DNA of 64,000 nt from Sphagnum compactum (lineage: Eukaryota > Bryophyta > Sphagnopsida > Sphagnales), in assembly GCA_965153455.1 (NCBI GenBank), contig OZ234503.1, positions 10,669,118 to 10,733,117 of the forward strand, given 5' to 3'. Below the pieces are notes generated by a model. It was not told the origin of the DNA. It was given only the letters and a program-made list of their open reading frames with translations, and did no database searches. Position 1 is the stretch's first letter. Each line of letters begins with the position of its first letter. Below, piece after piece: positions 46,830 through 59,389 of the stretch. Position numbers and translations under genes: made by a program.

Positions 46830-47097
46830 CCAAAGCGGGGATCTGATTGGTTCCCAGGATAAATCTAATTCGTACACGGCGAGGGGGGGGTGGGGTCCAC
46901 CACGTGTGCCCGGTCGTCGTCCTGGACTGTTGGATTACGCAAACAGATCGGACGGCTGAAAGCCACGCACGCGGGCTCCGAGAAAGACGGGTTGGGGCGG
47001 CAGGAGAGACAAGAAAGGGGTCGCCAAGAGCGTTGCAATTTGCCCCTTTGTGTTTTCATGGCGGACTAGCATCACGCAGATCGCACTTCCACATCAG
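46830..47097 (+). promoter_or_regulatory. Promoter and first leader exon of the NYN-LOTUS gene, with G-box
   Basis: A GC-rich, CpG-rich island begins here after AT-rich DNA. A perfect G-box (CACGTG) lies at 46901-46906, a binding site for bZIP and bHLH factors in plants. The first leader exon probably ends at 47097 (CATCAG|GTTCC). The transcription start is not determinable by eye. Confidence 0.5.
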
Positions 47098-47811
47098 GTT
47101 CCTTTCCTTTCTCTCTCCTCCTCTGCAGCTTTGGGTCTCGGCCTTGTTCTCGTGGTGTTTTTTCCTGTCTTTCTTCTGATTATTTTTTTGATTTTTTTGG
47201 TGAATTTTTGAACTTGTAGCGGAGGAAGAAGTAGTAGTAGCAACAATTGGCAGGGTTTCTCAAGTGTAGTATTGTGTTTCTGTGTAGGAAGAGGAGGAGG
47301 AGGAGGAGGAGGAGGAGGAGGCGGAGTTGGACGAAGAGGAGGAGGAACAGGAGGTGGAGGAGTGGTGGTGGTGAAGGATCCGGGTGGGAGTTTGGGGGAC
47401 GGATCGACAGGATTGTAGCAGCCAGCACCTCCTTGCAGATCCATATAGTCGTCAGGTTCCTTTTCCTCGAGGTGTTTGTCTTGGCCTTGTTTGTTCTCGC
47501 TATTTCTTCTTCTTCTTTTTCTTTGATTTGTTTCTTTGTTTTGTTTTTTGGTGGATTTTTTAATTTATATGGGAGTGTAGCCATTGGTAGGGTTTGTCAA
47601 TTTTTGGACTTTTTGTTTGCAGGGGCAAGGGAAAGAGAAGGAGGAGGAGGAGCAGGAGGTGGAGTAGGAGGAGGAGTGGAGGAGTTGTGGTGGTGAAGGA
47701 TCGGGTTGAGAGTTTGGGGGACGGATCAACAGAATTGTAGAAGCAGGGGAGAAGAAGTTTGCTGCTGCTGTTACACCTCTCCTGCGATCTTTGATACTTC
47801 TTCACTGGAAG
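47098..47811 (+). repeat. Tandem duplication of a leader intron plus exon, period 358 bp
   Basis: Copy 1 (47098-47455) and copy 2 (47456-47811) share the same order. Each begins with an intron starting GTTCCTTT, followed by TTGGCCTTGTT or CGGCCTTGTT and a T-rich tract. An acceptor follows (TGTGTAG at 47287; TTTGCAG at 47622). Then comes an exon with GGA-rich sequence, GGAGGTGGAG, GGTGGTGAAGGATC and GAGTTTGGGGGACGGATC-like blocks. The exons end at 47455 (CGTCAG|GTTCC) and 47811 (GAAG|GTAAGA). The first contains a (GGA)n run at 47289-47322. Confidence 0.8.
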
Positions 47812-48002
47812 GTAAGATTTTCTATTTGCTTGTACTTGTGTTTTTCAAGTTTAGTTAAACTTCCAATGAGGTTTTTTGGGTTGATTCTCAATATCACGAC
47901 GTTTTTGTATGTGGAAGAATGTGTTTCTGAAAGCATGATGGATCAGGGATTTATATAAGCTTTTCCAAGATAGTGGAAGCCTTTTTTTTTTTTCCCTTTC
48001 AG
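47812..48002 (+). other. Last 5' UTR intron of the NYN-LOTUS gene
   Basis: The donor GAAG|GTAAGATT at 47812 and the acceptor TTTTTTCCCTTTCAG ending at 48002 define a 191-base intron. The 5' UTR exon that follows (48003-48195) leads directly to the start codon. Confidence 0.7.
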
Positions 48003-48195
48003 CCTTTGCCTGATGGATTGAGGAAGTGGTAACTTAATGCCTTCATGAGTGTTCTGTGTGATGCGGGCTTCTGCTGTAGTGTGCATGTGAATCCTGCCAT
48101 GTCTTTGTGCAACGCTGCAGTGCATAATGAGCTTTTTGCTGTTTGGAACAGAGGTGTGTTTGTCCTTTCATTAGGGAGCAAGTCAACAGAAAGAA

Positions 48196-50934
48196 ATGGC
48201 CTCACGAACATCACCCATGAGAACTTCAATCCCCAGGGGAACTTCTTCTATGGATTCAGCATCAAATTCAAGGGTCCAGCAACAGGCCCGAGGAAGTTCT
48301 GTTCAGTCACAGCTTCGCACATCCACAGGAGGAAATGGAAATGTTGCAATCCTTTGGGACATTGAAAATTGTTCAGTTCCAGTGGAAGTGAATGCTGAGG
48401 ATGTTGCAGGCAACATCCGGTATGCTCTGCGAGATCATCCACAAATTGGAGCTGTTACCATGTTCTCTGCTTATGGAGACTTCAATCATTTTCCACGCAA
48501 AGTTCGAGAAGGATGCCAGCGAACAGGTGTCAATCTGATTGATGTCCCCAATGGAAAGAAGGATGCTTCGGATAAGGCAATACTTGTTGACATGTTTCTT
48601 TTTGCGCTTGACAACCGCCCTCCATCAACGATCTTTCTGATCACTGGAGATGTTGATTTTGCACCAGCTCTACATAAGCTTGGCCAGCGAGGCTACATGG
48701 TTGTGCTGGTTGTGCCCGATGGGGTAGGGGTTTCCTCGGCACTACGAGCAGCTGGGAACTATGTTTGGGATTGGCCTAGTCTTTGCAGAGGAGAGCTTGT
48801 TCATTCTCAAAAGTTTGTGAAAAATCGATCCCGATTTGAAGATCAGAATTCTCTTACTGGGTTCCAGAATGCATTTCCTGAGGAGGGGCCAGGGCAATGG
48901 GCTGCTGATGAGCATGACAGTCAAAACGATGAGGAGGAAATCTTCACTTGGCGGCCACCTTTGAATGTTTATCCTGTAGATTCAGGAGTTTCTTATCCTG
49001 TGAGGCAGACAGAGAACTTCTTGCAACAGTTTGGCACGACTCGGGTTCGGTCCCAGGACCCAAGGTTGGTGCAAGCAAGTACACATGCAAATCGAACTCC
49101 AGTATCAACCCCTCCATCCACAAGGGGCCAGATATCCCTCGGTAGACCTGCGTTTCGTGATCCAGAGCCAGCTGATCCAATTGGGATGCTCCCTGTGCAG
49201 ACTGGTGAAATGGGAACTCTGGGTGATGCATCAGACCCTACTAGCCCAGGAGGCACTTCCGAAACTATGTGGGTGCAACCAGGGGATATTTCAGGACTGA
49301 AGCGACAGCTTGTGAAGCTCCTGAATCTGAATGGTGGGAAGATAGCTCTTGTGCGTGTCCCTGCTGAATATAGCAAGCAGTTTGGACGGCCTCTGATTTT
49401 AGCAGAGTACAGTTCCCCCAGACTTGTCAACCTGATTGACAAAATGAGAGATTCTCTGTGTATCAAGGGTGAAGGTGGCCAGAAGATTCTGCATTTGGCA
49501 AAGTCTTCATCTCGTTCTTCTCATAAGCACAGTAACAGCTCCAATCGTGGATCCGTTCCCAAAAGTGAGAAAGAAAAGTATGCATCTGTTTCCTTATCTT
49601 GAATGAGTTATGGATTCTTCTAATTATATTTGTTGAGTGATTGAAGGTTCTTGGAAGTGGATTGCAACTTGCTTTCTCATGATTATTACATCTATGATGA
49701 CTTACCTTCTGGGTGTAAACAGGGATGTTAGTGAGGACTCAGAGCCTGAAGGACAGGGCCCAGTGGTGAAGGAGTTGGAGAAGGAGACAAATAGATTTGA
49801 GAAGGTCACCACACAGGAAGTTTTAAGCAAGCACTTTTCACTGGAAACAGACATGGATTATATAGGAGATCCACCTTTGCTTGGTCAGGATTGGGATTCT
49901 GGTTCAGGCGATGAGAAAGCAAATAGTGGGGACTCTCTTATGGAGAGTGGCTCTGAGATTGCTGAGGTATCTATATTGTCAAGAGTTTAGACCCGGCCTT
50001 CTTTGTAACACGTTCATGTCACTTGTCTAAGGTGTCAGTGCTTTATGATTAGCATTCATGCTGAAAGTTATTGCTTCTCCTTACAATACTTGCATCCCTC
50101 AGCCATGAGTAAGGGTATTTTTTCTTCATATTAGAGTGATTTAAGAGTCAAATCCCTCTGGAGAAGTTTCAGAAGTACATTTGCCTTGTCACTGCTGCTT
50201 ATTTGACAACTGGGGCTGTCTGTTGAGATTGTAGGTTGAAAAAGTGGAGGATCCTGTGGACAATGGGAAGTTAGCCACATTCAGGCACGAGCTTCAACAT
50301 CTTCTAGTGAGCTGGACGTGGCGTATCAAATTTTCAGACTTCTTGAATCTTTACAGGCAGCGCTACACACGTGACATTGACCTGAAAGGGTTTGGTGTTG
50401 AGAATCTAGAGTCTTTGTTTCAAAAGGTCTTTTCATCTGCTCTCTCTTCAAACATATTGGGCGTTCCCTTACATATCTTACAGTGTAAAAGTACATGTAG
50501 TTTGCAAGATGTAGTGTCAGGAGACAGTTTTTGTAACTGTGATTTGTGTTAGGTAAGATTCAGGATGAACACTTAGATGGTCAGGACCCGTTGTCCAGAG
50601 GGAGTATTTCCCCTTGCTTGCTGTGGAGCAAGGACAAGAAGTTGACACTTGCAGACGCAATTTGTGCTCATATTTTGGGAAGAGTTTATTATGTGATTAA
50701 GGGAGCGTGTCTTATTTATCTGTCTCTTCATTTGTTTCCCTGCAGGTGAAGGATGTTGCAGTCATCAAAGAGGATCTTGCCACAAAAGATGCCTTTGTGG
50801 TGGGTGTGAATGCAAGAATTTGATGTAGACCTTCCTGTCAAATCCTGAGAAGTATATTTTCAACCTAGTATGATTCTTTTCAGGTCTTCAAGTTTGACAA
50901 AGAGAACTCTCCCAGTCCAGAAACCTCTCAATGA
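48196..50934 (+). CDS. NYN-domain ribonuclease with two LOTUS/OST-HTH domains (MNU/MARF1-like)
   Basis: Exons 48196-49577, 49723-49966, 50235-50426, 50746-50799 and 50884-50934 join in one phase to give 640 residues. The NYN nuclease domain (about 48-200) shows the PIN-like acidic set: ILWDIEN (D55, N58), KKDASDKAILVDM (D126, D132) and TGDVDFAPAL (D152, D154). A disordered Ser/Pro-rich linker follows. LOTUS 1 (about 362-437) reads GLKRQLVKLLNLNGGKIALV and ends RDSLCIKGEG. An acidic stretch leads to LOTUS 2 (about 555-622), with FRHELQHLLVSWTWRIKFSDF and DLKGFGVENLESLFQK. LOTUS domains bind RNA, including G-rich structures, or protein partners. Arabidopsis MNU1/MNU2, with the same architecture, act in mitochondrial transcript 5' processing, and animal MARF1 is related. 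The N-terminus is Ser/Thr/Arg-rich, which does not settle location. Reading through the weak donor at 50800 gives a 631-residue form ending at 50823. Other 3' exons may exist at 51795 and 51951. Confidence 0.9.
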
Positions 50935-53487
50935 ATTGGTTTCCATTTGGTGTAGTTTGGTTTAGACGTAGGTACTTACCCAATGTTGTTGTAGGCATGA
51001 GCACTGTGAATGCACCTGACAGCACTTACAGTATTCTCATTAATGGAAAGCCTTTGTGAGTTGGGAGGGATGATAGCATCTTAAGTTTCTCTTCAGCTCT
51101 ACGAACAAGGGTACCTATCTACCGGTGAGATTTATAGAAAAATCTGGGCTTCTTACGCAATATAGGGCATAACACCTATCTACAGTAGGAGGCAGTCTGT
51201 CAAGACAAGAATCAAAGCAGGTCAACAGCTGGCAGTGCGACTGGAGTTTTGGTGCTGTCAGAAGGAGGCGTTCTATTGGGGATATCTCATCAGGCAGCTT
51301 AATGACTGGTTTGTGCTGAAGCTGCATCACTGTCAACAAGACTTAGTCATCTGCTGTCCAGGAGCTGAAGGTTTAGTTTTAGAATACCTTCATCCAGAGA
51401 CTTTGAACATAAGTTTTGGGTTCAGTACAAATTAGGCTGTCAGTTGTCAGACTGAGGACCATTTGGAAAGTTTGTTTCCTGTTCTTAATTCCTGGAGTCA
51501 GGCACTGGCTGTCACAGTATCTAGTTATCAGCTTTATCCATTTAGCATCCTAGTACCCTTGTCTATTTTGAATTACAGGTCATATCCATTCCTGCTATGC
51601 TGGAATCCAGTGCCATCTTTTACAGGCACTTGGGTACAACGCTGGCAACCTTACCCCAGTAGGTGACGGCTTTTTATAGAACCCTACCTCAATTTTTAGA
51701 TAGGAAGATTGTGCCGTCTTTTTAGGCACTTCTAACCAGCTCCTCTCTGGTATGCTATATGAGAATGCTGGATGTGTTTGTTGCTCCATCCCAGTTTCCA
51801 GCACCTGATGATATGGACAAGGTGAGTCTTTGCATCTGTATATTCTGGTAGTCTCTGTTTATCATGTTTGCTCAGGGATTACTGCTAATGTTTTTAGTAT
51901 CTCCTGATCTGACATCTTTGAGTACATTGTTTTTATCCTTTTCTTTGTAGATTGGTCCTGATGGTGAGGAAGTTAAAATGTCATTGATGTCTTGATTATA
52001 TTGTCACTAATAGACCCAGTTGAAGAAACTGAGTTTGTTTGTGGTGCTCTTGTGCAGGTGCTGCAGTTGTGGATATTTGGTTGCGGGACTGGTCCATCTT
52101 TCCCATTTCCAGGAAACCTGTCTACAGATTTCAAAGTTTCTCCAAGCACTTTCCTGACCTTCATCCTGGTTTACAGGCATGCTAACCATGCTAGGCAGGA
52201 AACTCCAGTGCTTCTATGTGTCTTGTTGAAGATAACAGCAGGAAGGCAACTATCAAGAGGGTTCTTCTCCTTGATACTGGAGTTTAGGTCTGAACTTGGC
52301 AGCCTTAGTTTCTGAACTGGCAAGATCATTTCATGAGACTTTGATAGTCAAGAGTCAGTGTCTTGGAAGATGGGAAGTTCTGACTGTCCTTGGATAAGTT
52401 TCACAGCTAGCAGGCGAGTTCTGTTCAATAGTTTCTGTGTTAAGTAGCTTTTTTGTGCTGATACAAAAGAGCATGGCCATCAGTAGGCATAAAACAACTT
52501 ATATATTCCTTTCTTCCGATAGGAACTTTTTTGTGCTGTAAGATGATGAAACGTGCTGCAGCACACCTTAGATTAGATGGAGAGTAAACTGTCAGCATTG
52601 AACTGTGATGTTCCATTGCCTGACATTGATAGTAGGGCCTTGCCCAGCAGTTTGTTGTGTGAATAGGTGCAACAAGTAATGTTTGCAGGCTGTAGTTTGT
52701 CTGTCCTTGTTATCTGTTACAGCTCTTTTTAGCCATGACCCTTTTCTTGCTGCTATTGGCAAAACTTAAGCTTTGAGAATCAGGGGCAAAAAATCTGTAA
52801 TTTTCTTACATATAAGATACGCAAATGAGTTGTCACTAGTGTTGTGTTTGCAGATCCGTGAAATTTGCTGGAAACTAAGTGCAGTGGAACGAAATATTGG
52901 TCATCCCAAATTCTCTTCAGATTCTGGGATTCATTTTTGCAATTCAAAGTCATGGGTTTAACTCTGTCTTCGGGTCTGGTTTTATCCTTTCTTGAGGGCG
53001 GGGTTTCCTCTTCCTTCATAATTGCTGATAGTCGCTGTTTTTTGGGTCAGATCTGAAGTATCCACTACCTTCTTATAGCATCACAACTCCATTGTTTTCA
53101 CGTTGATTAACATTGGAATTATTGAGATATTTCTAGTCTCAGGACTTCTAAAGATATTGAAGTTGTGGTTTTCTATGCAAGCTATCTCCACAGGACTGTG
53201 ATTCAAGGAAGCCACGCTTGCAAGTTATTTGCTTCAATATATGCTCGGACCACAAAGAGCTGAGGAATGACTAGGAATCCCAGTAGGTTGAGTACGGTGG
53301 TGCGGTTTTACACTTTTGTTGTCAGGTCAGTTCCCTTTCTGAGAACAACCTTCCATTCCACTAATGCAAAAAAAAGAAAAGGTTTGAAGTTTGAACCAGT
53401 CTCAGTTTGGTTTGCACTTTTGAAAATTGTAAACAAAGAAGTTTGTGTTTCCAGTCTTTGTTTTTTTAGTTGCAAGAGAAGTTTAGT
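50935..53487. other. Downstream transcribed-looking region, no complete gene
   Basis: The composition stays like that of the NYN-LOTUS transcript until about 53100. Apart from the two exon-like blocks at 51795 and 51951, only short frames are present. It may be a long 3' UTR with introns or a separate noncoding transcript. Confidence 0.4.
51795..51995 (+). other. Candidate alternative 3' coding exons of the NYN-LOTUS gene
   Basis: Two short exon-like blocks with strong borders lie downstream of the annotated stop. They are 51795-51821 (CCCAG|TTTCCAG to GACAAG|GTGAGT), encoding FPAPDDMDK, and 51951-51995 (TTCTTTGTAG|ATTGG), encoding IGPDGEEVKMSLMS and a stop. Both are phase 0 and could follow exon 3 or exon 4 of the NYN-LOTUS gene in frame. 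Confidence 0.45.
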
Positions 53488-53738
53488 TCTGTGTTTTATC
53501 AACAAACATGCAATCCTCGAGAAAATAGAATTCTGGCAATTCTTAATTAGGTGCGGGTTAGTTTGATAACAGTTCTGGGTTTTATGAACAACGATACAAT
53601 CCTTGTGAAAATAGAATTCTGGCAATTCTTAATTAGGCTTAGTTTTGATAACGGTTCTGGGTTTTATGAACAAACATTTGGTGTGAAAAGGATATTCTGG
53701 CTATTCTGAATCTGGTGTGGGTTAGTTTGAATAATAGC
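53488..53738. repeat. Three-copy tandem repeat, period 82-86 bp
   Basis: Units start at 53488, 53574 and 53656 with TCTGGGTTTTATGAACAA or a close variant. They continue through AAAATAGAATTCTGGCAATT and TTAGTTTGATAAC. The third copy is the most diverged. Confidence 0.9.
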
Positions 53739-54256
53739 TAAGATGTGATTAGCACCGCATTATGGCTGTTCATAATGCTGTTCAGTATTGTTTAGTGTTG
53801 ATTTAAAAGTTTAATTCAAATGTTTGCAATGGTACTTAGACAATTACAGTAGTACCTGGACCAGTTCAACACTAATTAATATTATTTTCAGAAATGTTGA
53901 AATTTTCACCGCAAAAAAGTAAATCCAAAAATATTTTCTTTTCTGAAGGAAAATAAAAAAATCTGATGGAATATATTTGGGTAAAACATCATTCCAAGCA
54001 CCAACAAGACCTTTATGGGAAGGGCCTTGAATTTTCAAATTTTAATAATCTACTTGAAGTTTCATCCGAGTAGGTTATCAATTTCAAAACCCTAAACCTG
54101 TTTATAATAGAAGATAGATACATAAAAATAAACCCTATGATACCCTACCTAGGCAATATTATCAACAAGTCTAAAAATTTTAATTTTTTATATAGTCATA
54201 CCTTGTGTGGTCTAAAACTGAATAATAACAATAATAACCTATTTGACTAGTTATGA

Positions 54257-54291
<35 letters not shown>

Positions 54292-57200
54292 CTGGCCAAC
54301 ACTAGTACTCACCAAGGCAACCCCCCTTTGGTGTGCCTTTGTTTTCATTAACTCATCTATGAACATTTTGTTTTAATAATAATAACTTAGTTTTCTCCAT
54401 GTTCACTCCTTGTCATTGCTAGTAACACTTCTATTTTAAGTTCACCTCCTTATTCTCCGGAATATTTTAATACCTTTGCCTTCCAATTGAATGCAATTAA
54501 TTTCTTGATGCAATTGCACAAATGTCATGTTTGGTCCCCGTTAGCTTTGTCAAATGAAGACACTCCATCAATTTTGCTTAACACCATTTTTTATGACATC
54601 AAAGTTTTGAATGTCCAAATGTCATCATACACATTAATTTGGTTTTTACGATGAATGGCATGATTCATGTAGCTTTTGGGATACAAATTTTGTGTTTCAT
54701 GCAACACCCTTCATACCTACTTCAATGGTCTATCATAATTTTGAATTTTTTGCATCTTCTTACATCACTAGACTTATATCTTTCCCAAGTGCTTATGCAT
54801 CTTACATGTATAGGTTCTTTTCGAAGTCCATAGTGGGATTAAGCTAATCATAAAGCTTATTTCCCCATCTTTCTGGGGGGCATTGGCTTCATATCCTCCA
54901 TACCAATGCCCCAACCAATTCTTAAGGAATTAGGCATCGTTTCATCTTTGGTATCTAGGTTTTTACTTGACTAACATTTGTTCATATTATTATAAGCATT
55001 AGTTCATTATTGTGACCTTTAATTTTGGGCTCATAACCAAGGCTATTGATAGGCACTTGAGAAAAAAATGCAAAGAACACAGTCATAACTTTATTTTATA
55101 ACGTATACACCATCACACCATTCCCAACATGTTTTTTGTCTTGGTACATTCAATGTCCATCAAACTTGCATCATTTCATGCTTAAACCCAAGGTCAAAAG
55201 CTTAAGTCATGACTTGACCTCTCTTTGAAATCTCTTGTTAATTATCAAAAATATATTCCACCACCTTTCAAATCTAGATAGGGTTGCTTCATTGTTTTCT
55301 TCAATAAGTTTCTTCATTGTTTATAGTTTATACATATTCAATCCATCAATGGTCATTAGGTATCCATTTGTTATAATGTGTGCATGGTAGTGGATGCATA
55401 TGTATGCAAATTGTTGTTCATGATGTTTAGCATCCGATGCAAAGGAAATCAGTCTCCATGATGTGATTTAGGAATGTCACAACCCAAACTTTGGGCTTGA
55501 AACTAAAGTTCTAAGGCAAGATATGGATAATAGGTTGTGAATGAAATCAAGGCATGACATCGCTCTCCCAAGGCAAGTGGGAAATGTGTGGGAGTGTAGT
55601 GGAAGCACCCTTAAGACACCCAAGTCTATTCACACGTTGAAAATGTGGACTTTCTTGGAATTTTGTATCTTTGGGGCAAGGTTTTAGGGATCAATTTGAA
55701 TCAAGTGATATTTAGATCATTTGAAGGCTTCAATAAAAGGATAATATGGTGGGATTGCATTGCTAAAATTAAACATAATGTGCAAAAATTATGGGCATTT
55801 GAAAAATTGTAATGGAAGTGAAAATTTTGACTCTTTCGTTTAGAATGTGATTTTGGGATCAAATGATGTTAGATTGAGGAGCTTGACATGAGATTGAAAA
55901 AATATTTTCAAACAATGTGAAATAAAATGTTAGATCCTCTCAATCAAATACATTTTAAAGGAATCATGAACTCCTAATGTTTTGCAAGTCTAAACTTAAG
56001 TATTTTGGAATTCCGATTATTTGGAATTTTGTGAAAATATCATGGGGATGTCATTTTAATGATGATATTAAAGGTATATTATAAGGAACATAATACCTCC
56101 TTTCATGGATTGCAGTGAATTTTGTGAATTCATGTTTGGTGGAATGTGTTTGGCTTAAAACTATACTAACCACCTCCTTTTGTTTAATTTTGCAAATTAA
56201 ATGAACTTGTCCTAATTTTATTTCAAAATTTTCACCCCATTGTTGAATAAAAAAAAATTAGGGAACATGCGCCATGTTTTTGCGTTTTGTTGTTATAATT
56301 GGGATTGACAAGTTTAGTTTCCACCAATATATCATTTAACAAACCTACAGGGTGTGTCAACATAACAATTAAATGTTCTTCCTAAATTTCCACACTTCAT
56401 ACATTTTAATAATTTATCATCGTCATTTTTTCTAAGGATGAGGTTCACACCTTAATAAACATTGTCATTATTGATTTCACTTGTGCAAACATTTTTTCTC
56501 AAGGAATTTTTAGAGTCAATATTTAGTGTCACATTTTTTGAAATAGCACAAATGAAAGAATATAACTATGAAGATTGGCATATATGACGTATAAATTCCT
56601 CCCTTTCATGATTGAAATCTTTGGTTGTTTGCTCAAACTTGAATATTTGGCAAAATTTTCACATCTTTGTGTGAACAATGCTTGGGAAGGCTTGAAACGT
56701 ATCCCTTTCAATCCTAACCACTTTTGCTTCAAAAATGGGTTTTTGTTGTAATTCAAAATATGCAATCATCTCTAATTCTAATTGGAACAATAATGATGGG
56801 ATTTGCTACCACTTTACATTAGGAATCTAGCTCAATAATGTGAAATATTGAACATGCAACTTGGTTCAATGTTTGGCCTCAAGTTATTAATAATGTTTTT
56901 TTCAATGCTAATTAATTCATCATGTGCAAAGCTATTGAAGGCAAAAAATTAAAAACCAATGCTTCAACCTTTCATATGTTTTCATTTCATTATTTCTTAT
57001 TGTCATTTTTCTTCTCACCTAAACCACCGTAGATAAGCACAAAGATAATATTCTTGTATTTCTATTTTTCCATGGCAATTTGGTATGTTATTACAATAAT
57101 TGTAGCATTGCAACAACTTGCATTTCATCAACATTATGGTGCAATGATGGTAACGGTTGCTTTCATTGTGGAAGTGAATGGAACACCAAGGGAAAAACTT

Positions 57201-59031
57201 GTATGGACATATGACCAAGCAAATGGTTTCATAGAATGCCAATTATTGATTTGTTAATCAATGGAAATGTTTAACAATGAAGGTGGTTAGTTCCAACAAT
57301 TTTTCATTACTTGTGTGGAAATTGTAGTTCCATCATTTGGTTGGGCATATTCACATATTCATGCATTATAATTAAAATAGTATTAACTAACTCATTGTTA
57401 CCCAATGTGTGACAACGATTAACCAAGGTAGAATAGATCAGGAGAATGGTAGGGATTAAACAAGGCAGTGAATGAGCTCAATAGGATTAAGACTATTGGA
57501 CACTTGATTTTAAATTACTTTTGGAAGGACATGACTTAGAATGTAGTTTTCAAAATTGTTGGAGTTGGGAGGTTGGTTTTTTTTACACACAGAATGAGAC
57601 TTCGAGAGCTATTAGAGTTAGACAGAAAAACATATTATGATCTAGAGTTCCGTTAATATTTGAAACCACATATTTTTATGTTTTCAATTTTGATTTCTAT
57701 CTTTAAGAGTACAATTTTTTTATTTGATTCAATTATGAATAAAGAAAGAAATGTGGATTTCATGAAGAAACATGGATTTTATTATGTATTTATTATGTTC
57801 TAGTTATGATAATCTAACTCTAACAAAAAAAAATTATAAAGAAGAAATAAAATTTGAGTAGAATGAACAATAGTTGTAAGAAGGAAATTGTGTGAAACAA
57901 TCTATCATAATTGTTTTGAATAACTGAAACCACATATTTTAAGTATTGAAATGAGTAATTGAAGTGAAATTTGTATTGTTTAAAGTAGGCAAAAAATAAT
58001 TCTAAGATAGAGTTTGCACCTACCACTCATTCTTTTGATTTTGTAGTGGTAATTTTACAAACGTGTCATGAAAGTTTTGGAATGAATAAAAACATTTCTA
58101 CTATCATTGTGAGAAACTTTTAGGTACAAATATGTTCGAAGGAACCAATGGGATTACTTTATGAAAGGACTACGGACCCTTTCTTAATTTTTTTTTCATA
58201 CAAAAGAATTTTTGAATGAAATATTTTGTAACTTGTTTTATGTGTTATGTACATTACACCTCATTTACTTATGGTAATGGACTTTTGAAATTTTGAAACA
58301 TACTTTGAATTTCTAAAAACTTTAAATTCCACAACTTTTAAAATTTGAGTGTTTTTTGAGTGTGAATTGTAGCGTATTATCATTTTTTTTACCATCAAAT
58401 TTTTATGTATTAAAATATTCCTTACCCTATTTTTTTACAAAAGTGATTGCTTTTGACACAACTATTGTCCAAATTCAATCATCATCATCTATTAAAACCA
58501 AAACCCAAAATATAATTTAATGAATTTTTAATTTGAATTTCTCAACATTCATATTAATCATTTAATGCAACTTGGATTGATTAACATAATGTGAAAATGT
58601 CAAAACAAAAACATATGTAATTTTATTTTTTAGTTTTCACCACTATTCGACATGGTTATTGGTTTTTTTTTAATGTATTTGCACCCTTTCATGTAACTAT
58701 TAAAAACACTTGAAACCTTTGGTGATAGAAAGATTAACAAGTAACATATAAATAATGGCAAATGAATTTGAAAAGTTTCACAAGATCGCACATGTTATAT
58801 TTGTGGGGAAGATGTAATCACATCTTGAGTATTGCATTAGACTTGTAGATCCAACTTCTTATTATTGTTAAAATAGAATCTATTTAATTTATTACAAGAT
58901 GTGTTTGATGTAAGATGTAAGTTTTGGAATTATGATTTTGGATGGGTTGGCTACTACCATGATTAAATATCATTCCAAAAATTTGACATTGGTAAATCAA
59001 AGTAATGAAAGGTGTTTTTTTATCATTGAAA
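53739..59031. other. AT-rich gene desert
   Basis: No gene is supported. (AAT)n lies at 54257-54289. A short frame at 57150-57257 (containing REKLVWTYDQANGFIECQL) vaguely recalls the MYB/SANT-like partner protein of plant Harbinger transposons, but the match is short. Other frames are chance-like. Confidence 0.5.
54257..54289. repeat. (AAT)11 microsatellite
   Basis: About eleven AAT units. Confidence 0.95.
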
Positions 59032-59389
59032 TTGATTAGAGACGCAACATATCCAATGAAGCCATGGTTTTATCACCATACAAGCCTATGAAAAATATGC
59101 ATTATCAAGAGCAAAATAATATTGAAATTTCAAACAATCAAGTAATCAAATGGATGTAGATATGGCTTCAATTAGAGTTTTGAAAGGAAGGCGGGTAATT
59201 ATATTGAAGAAAATTGACATGCCATTACAAAATCTACCAAATGTGATCACAACTTGCATTTATTTCCATAACCTTTACATTATCCATGAAAATAACTTTG
59301 ACAAGGAATGGGCAAAAGAAATAATACATGTTTGCCAAGTGTTATTGATGGTAAGGAACATGTTAACTTTCAATTTTGTAGCAAAATGA
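59032..59389 (+). pseudogene. Decayed PIF/Harbinger-type transposase fragment (DDE nuclease C-terminus)
   Basis: The first part, from 59032, encodes LIRDATYPMKPWFYHH and matches the family's GDxAYPLxPWL block, which carries the second catalytic Asp. A stop follows and the frame changes. From 59150 the sequence MDVDMASIRVLKGRRVIILK matches the family's VVExAFGxLKGRWRIL block, which carries the catalytic Glu; here that position appears to be Asp. NLPNVITTCIYFHNLYIIH then matches the conserved helix NVPxIVxACCVLHNIC. The N-terminal half and terminal inverted repeats were not found. The stop, the frameshift and the altered catalytic residue make this copy inactive. Confidence 0.75.

Noticed and set aside
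47094-47584. Minus-strand Pro- and Leu-rich frames
   Set aside because: They are antisense readings of the (GGA)n and T-rich leader repeat.
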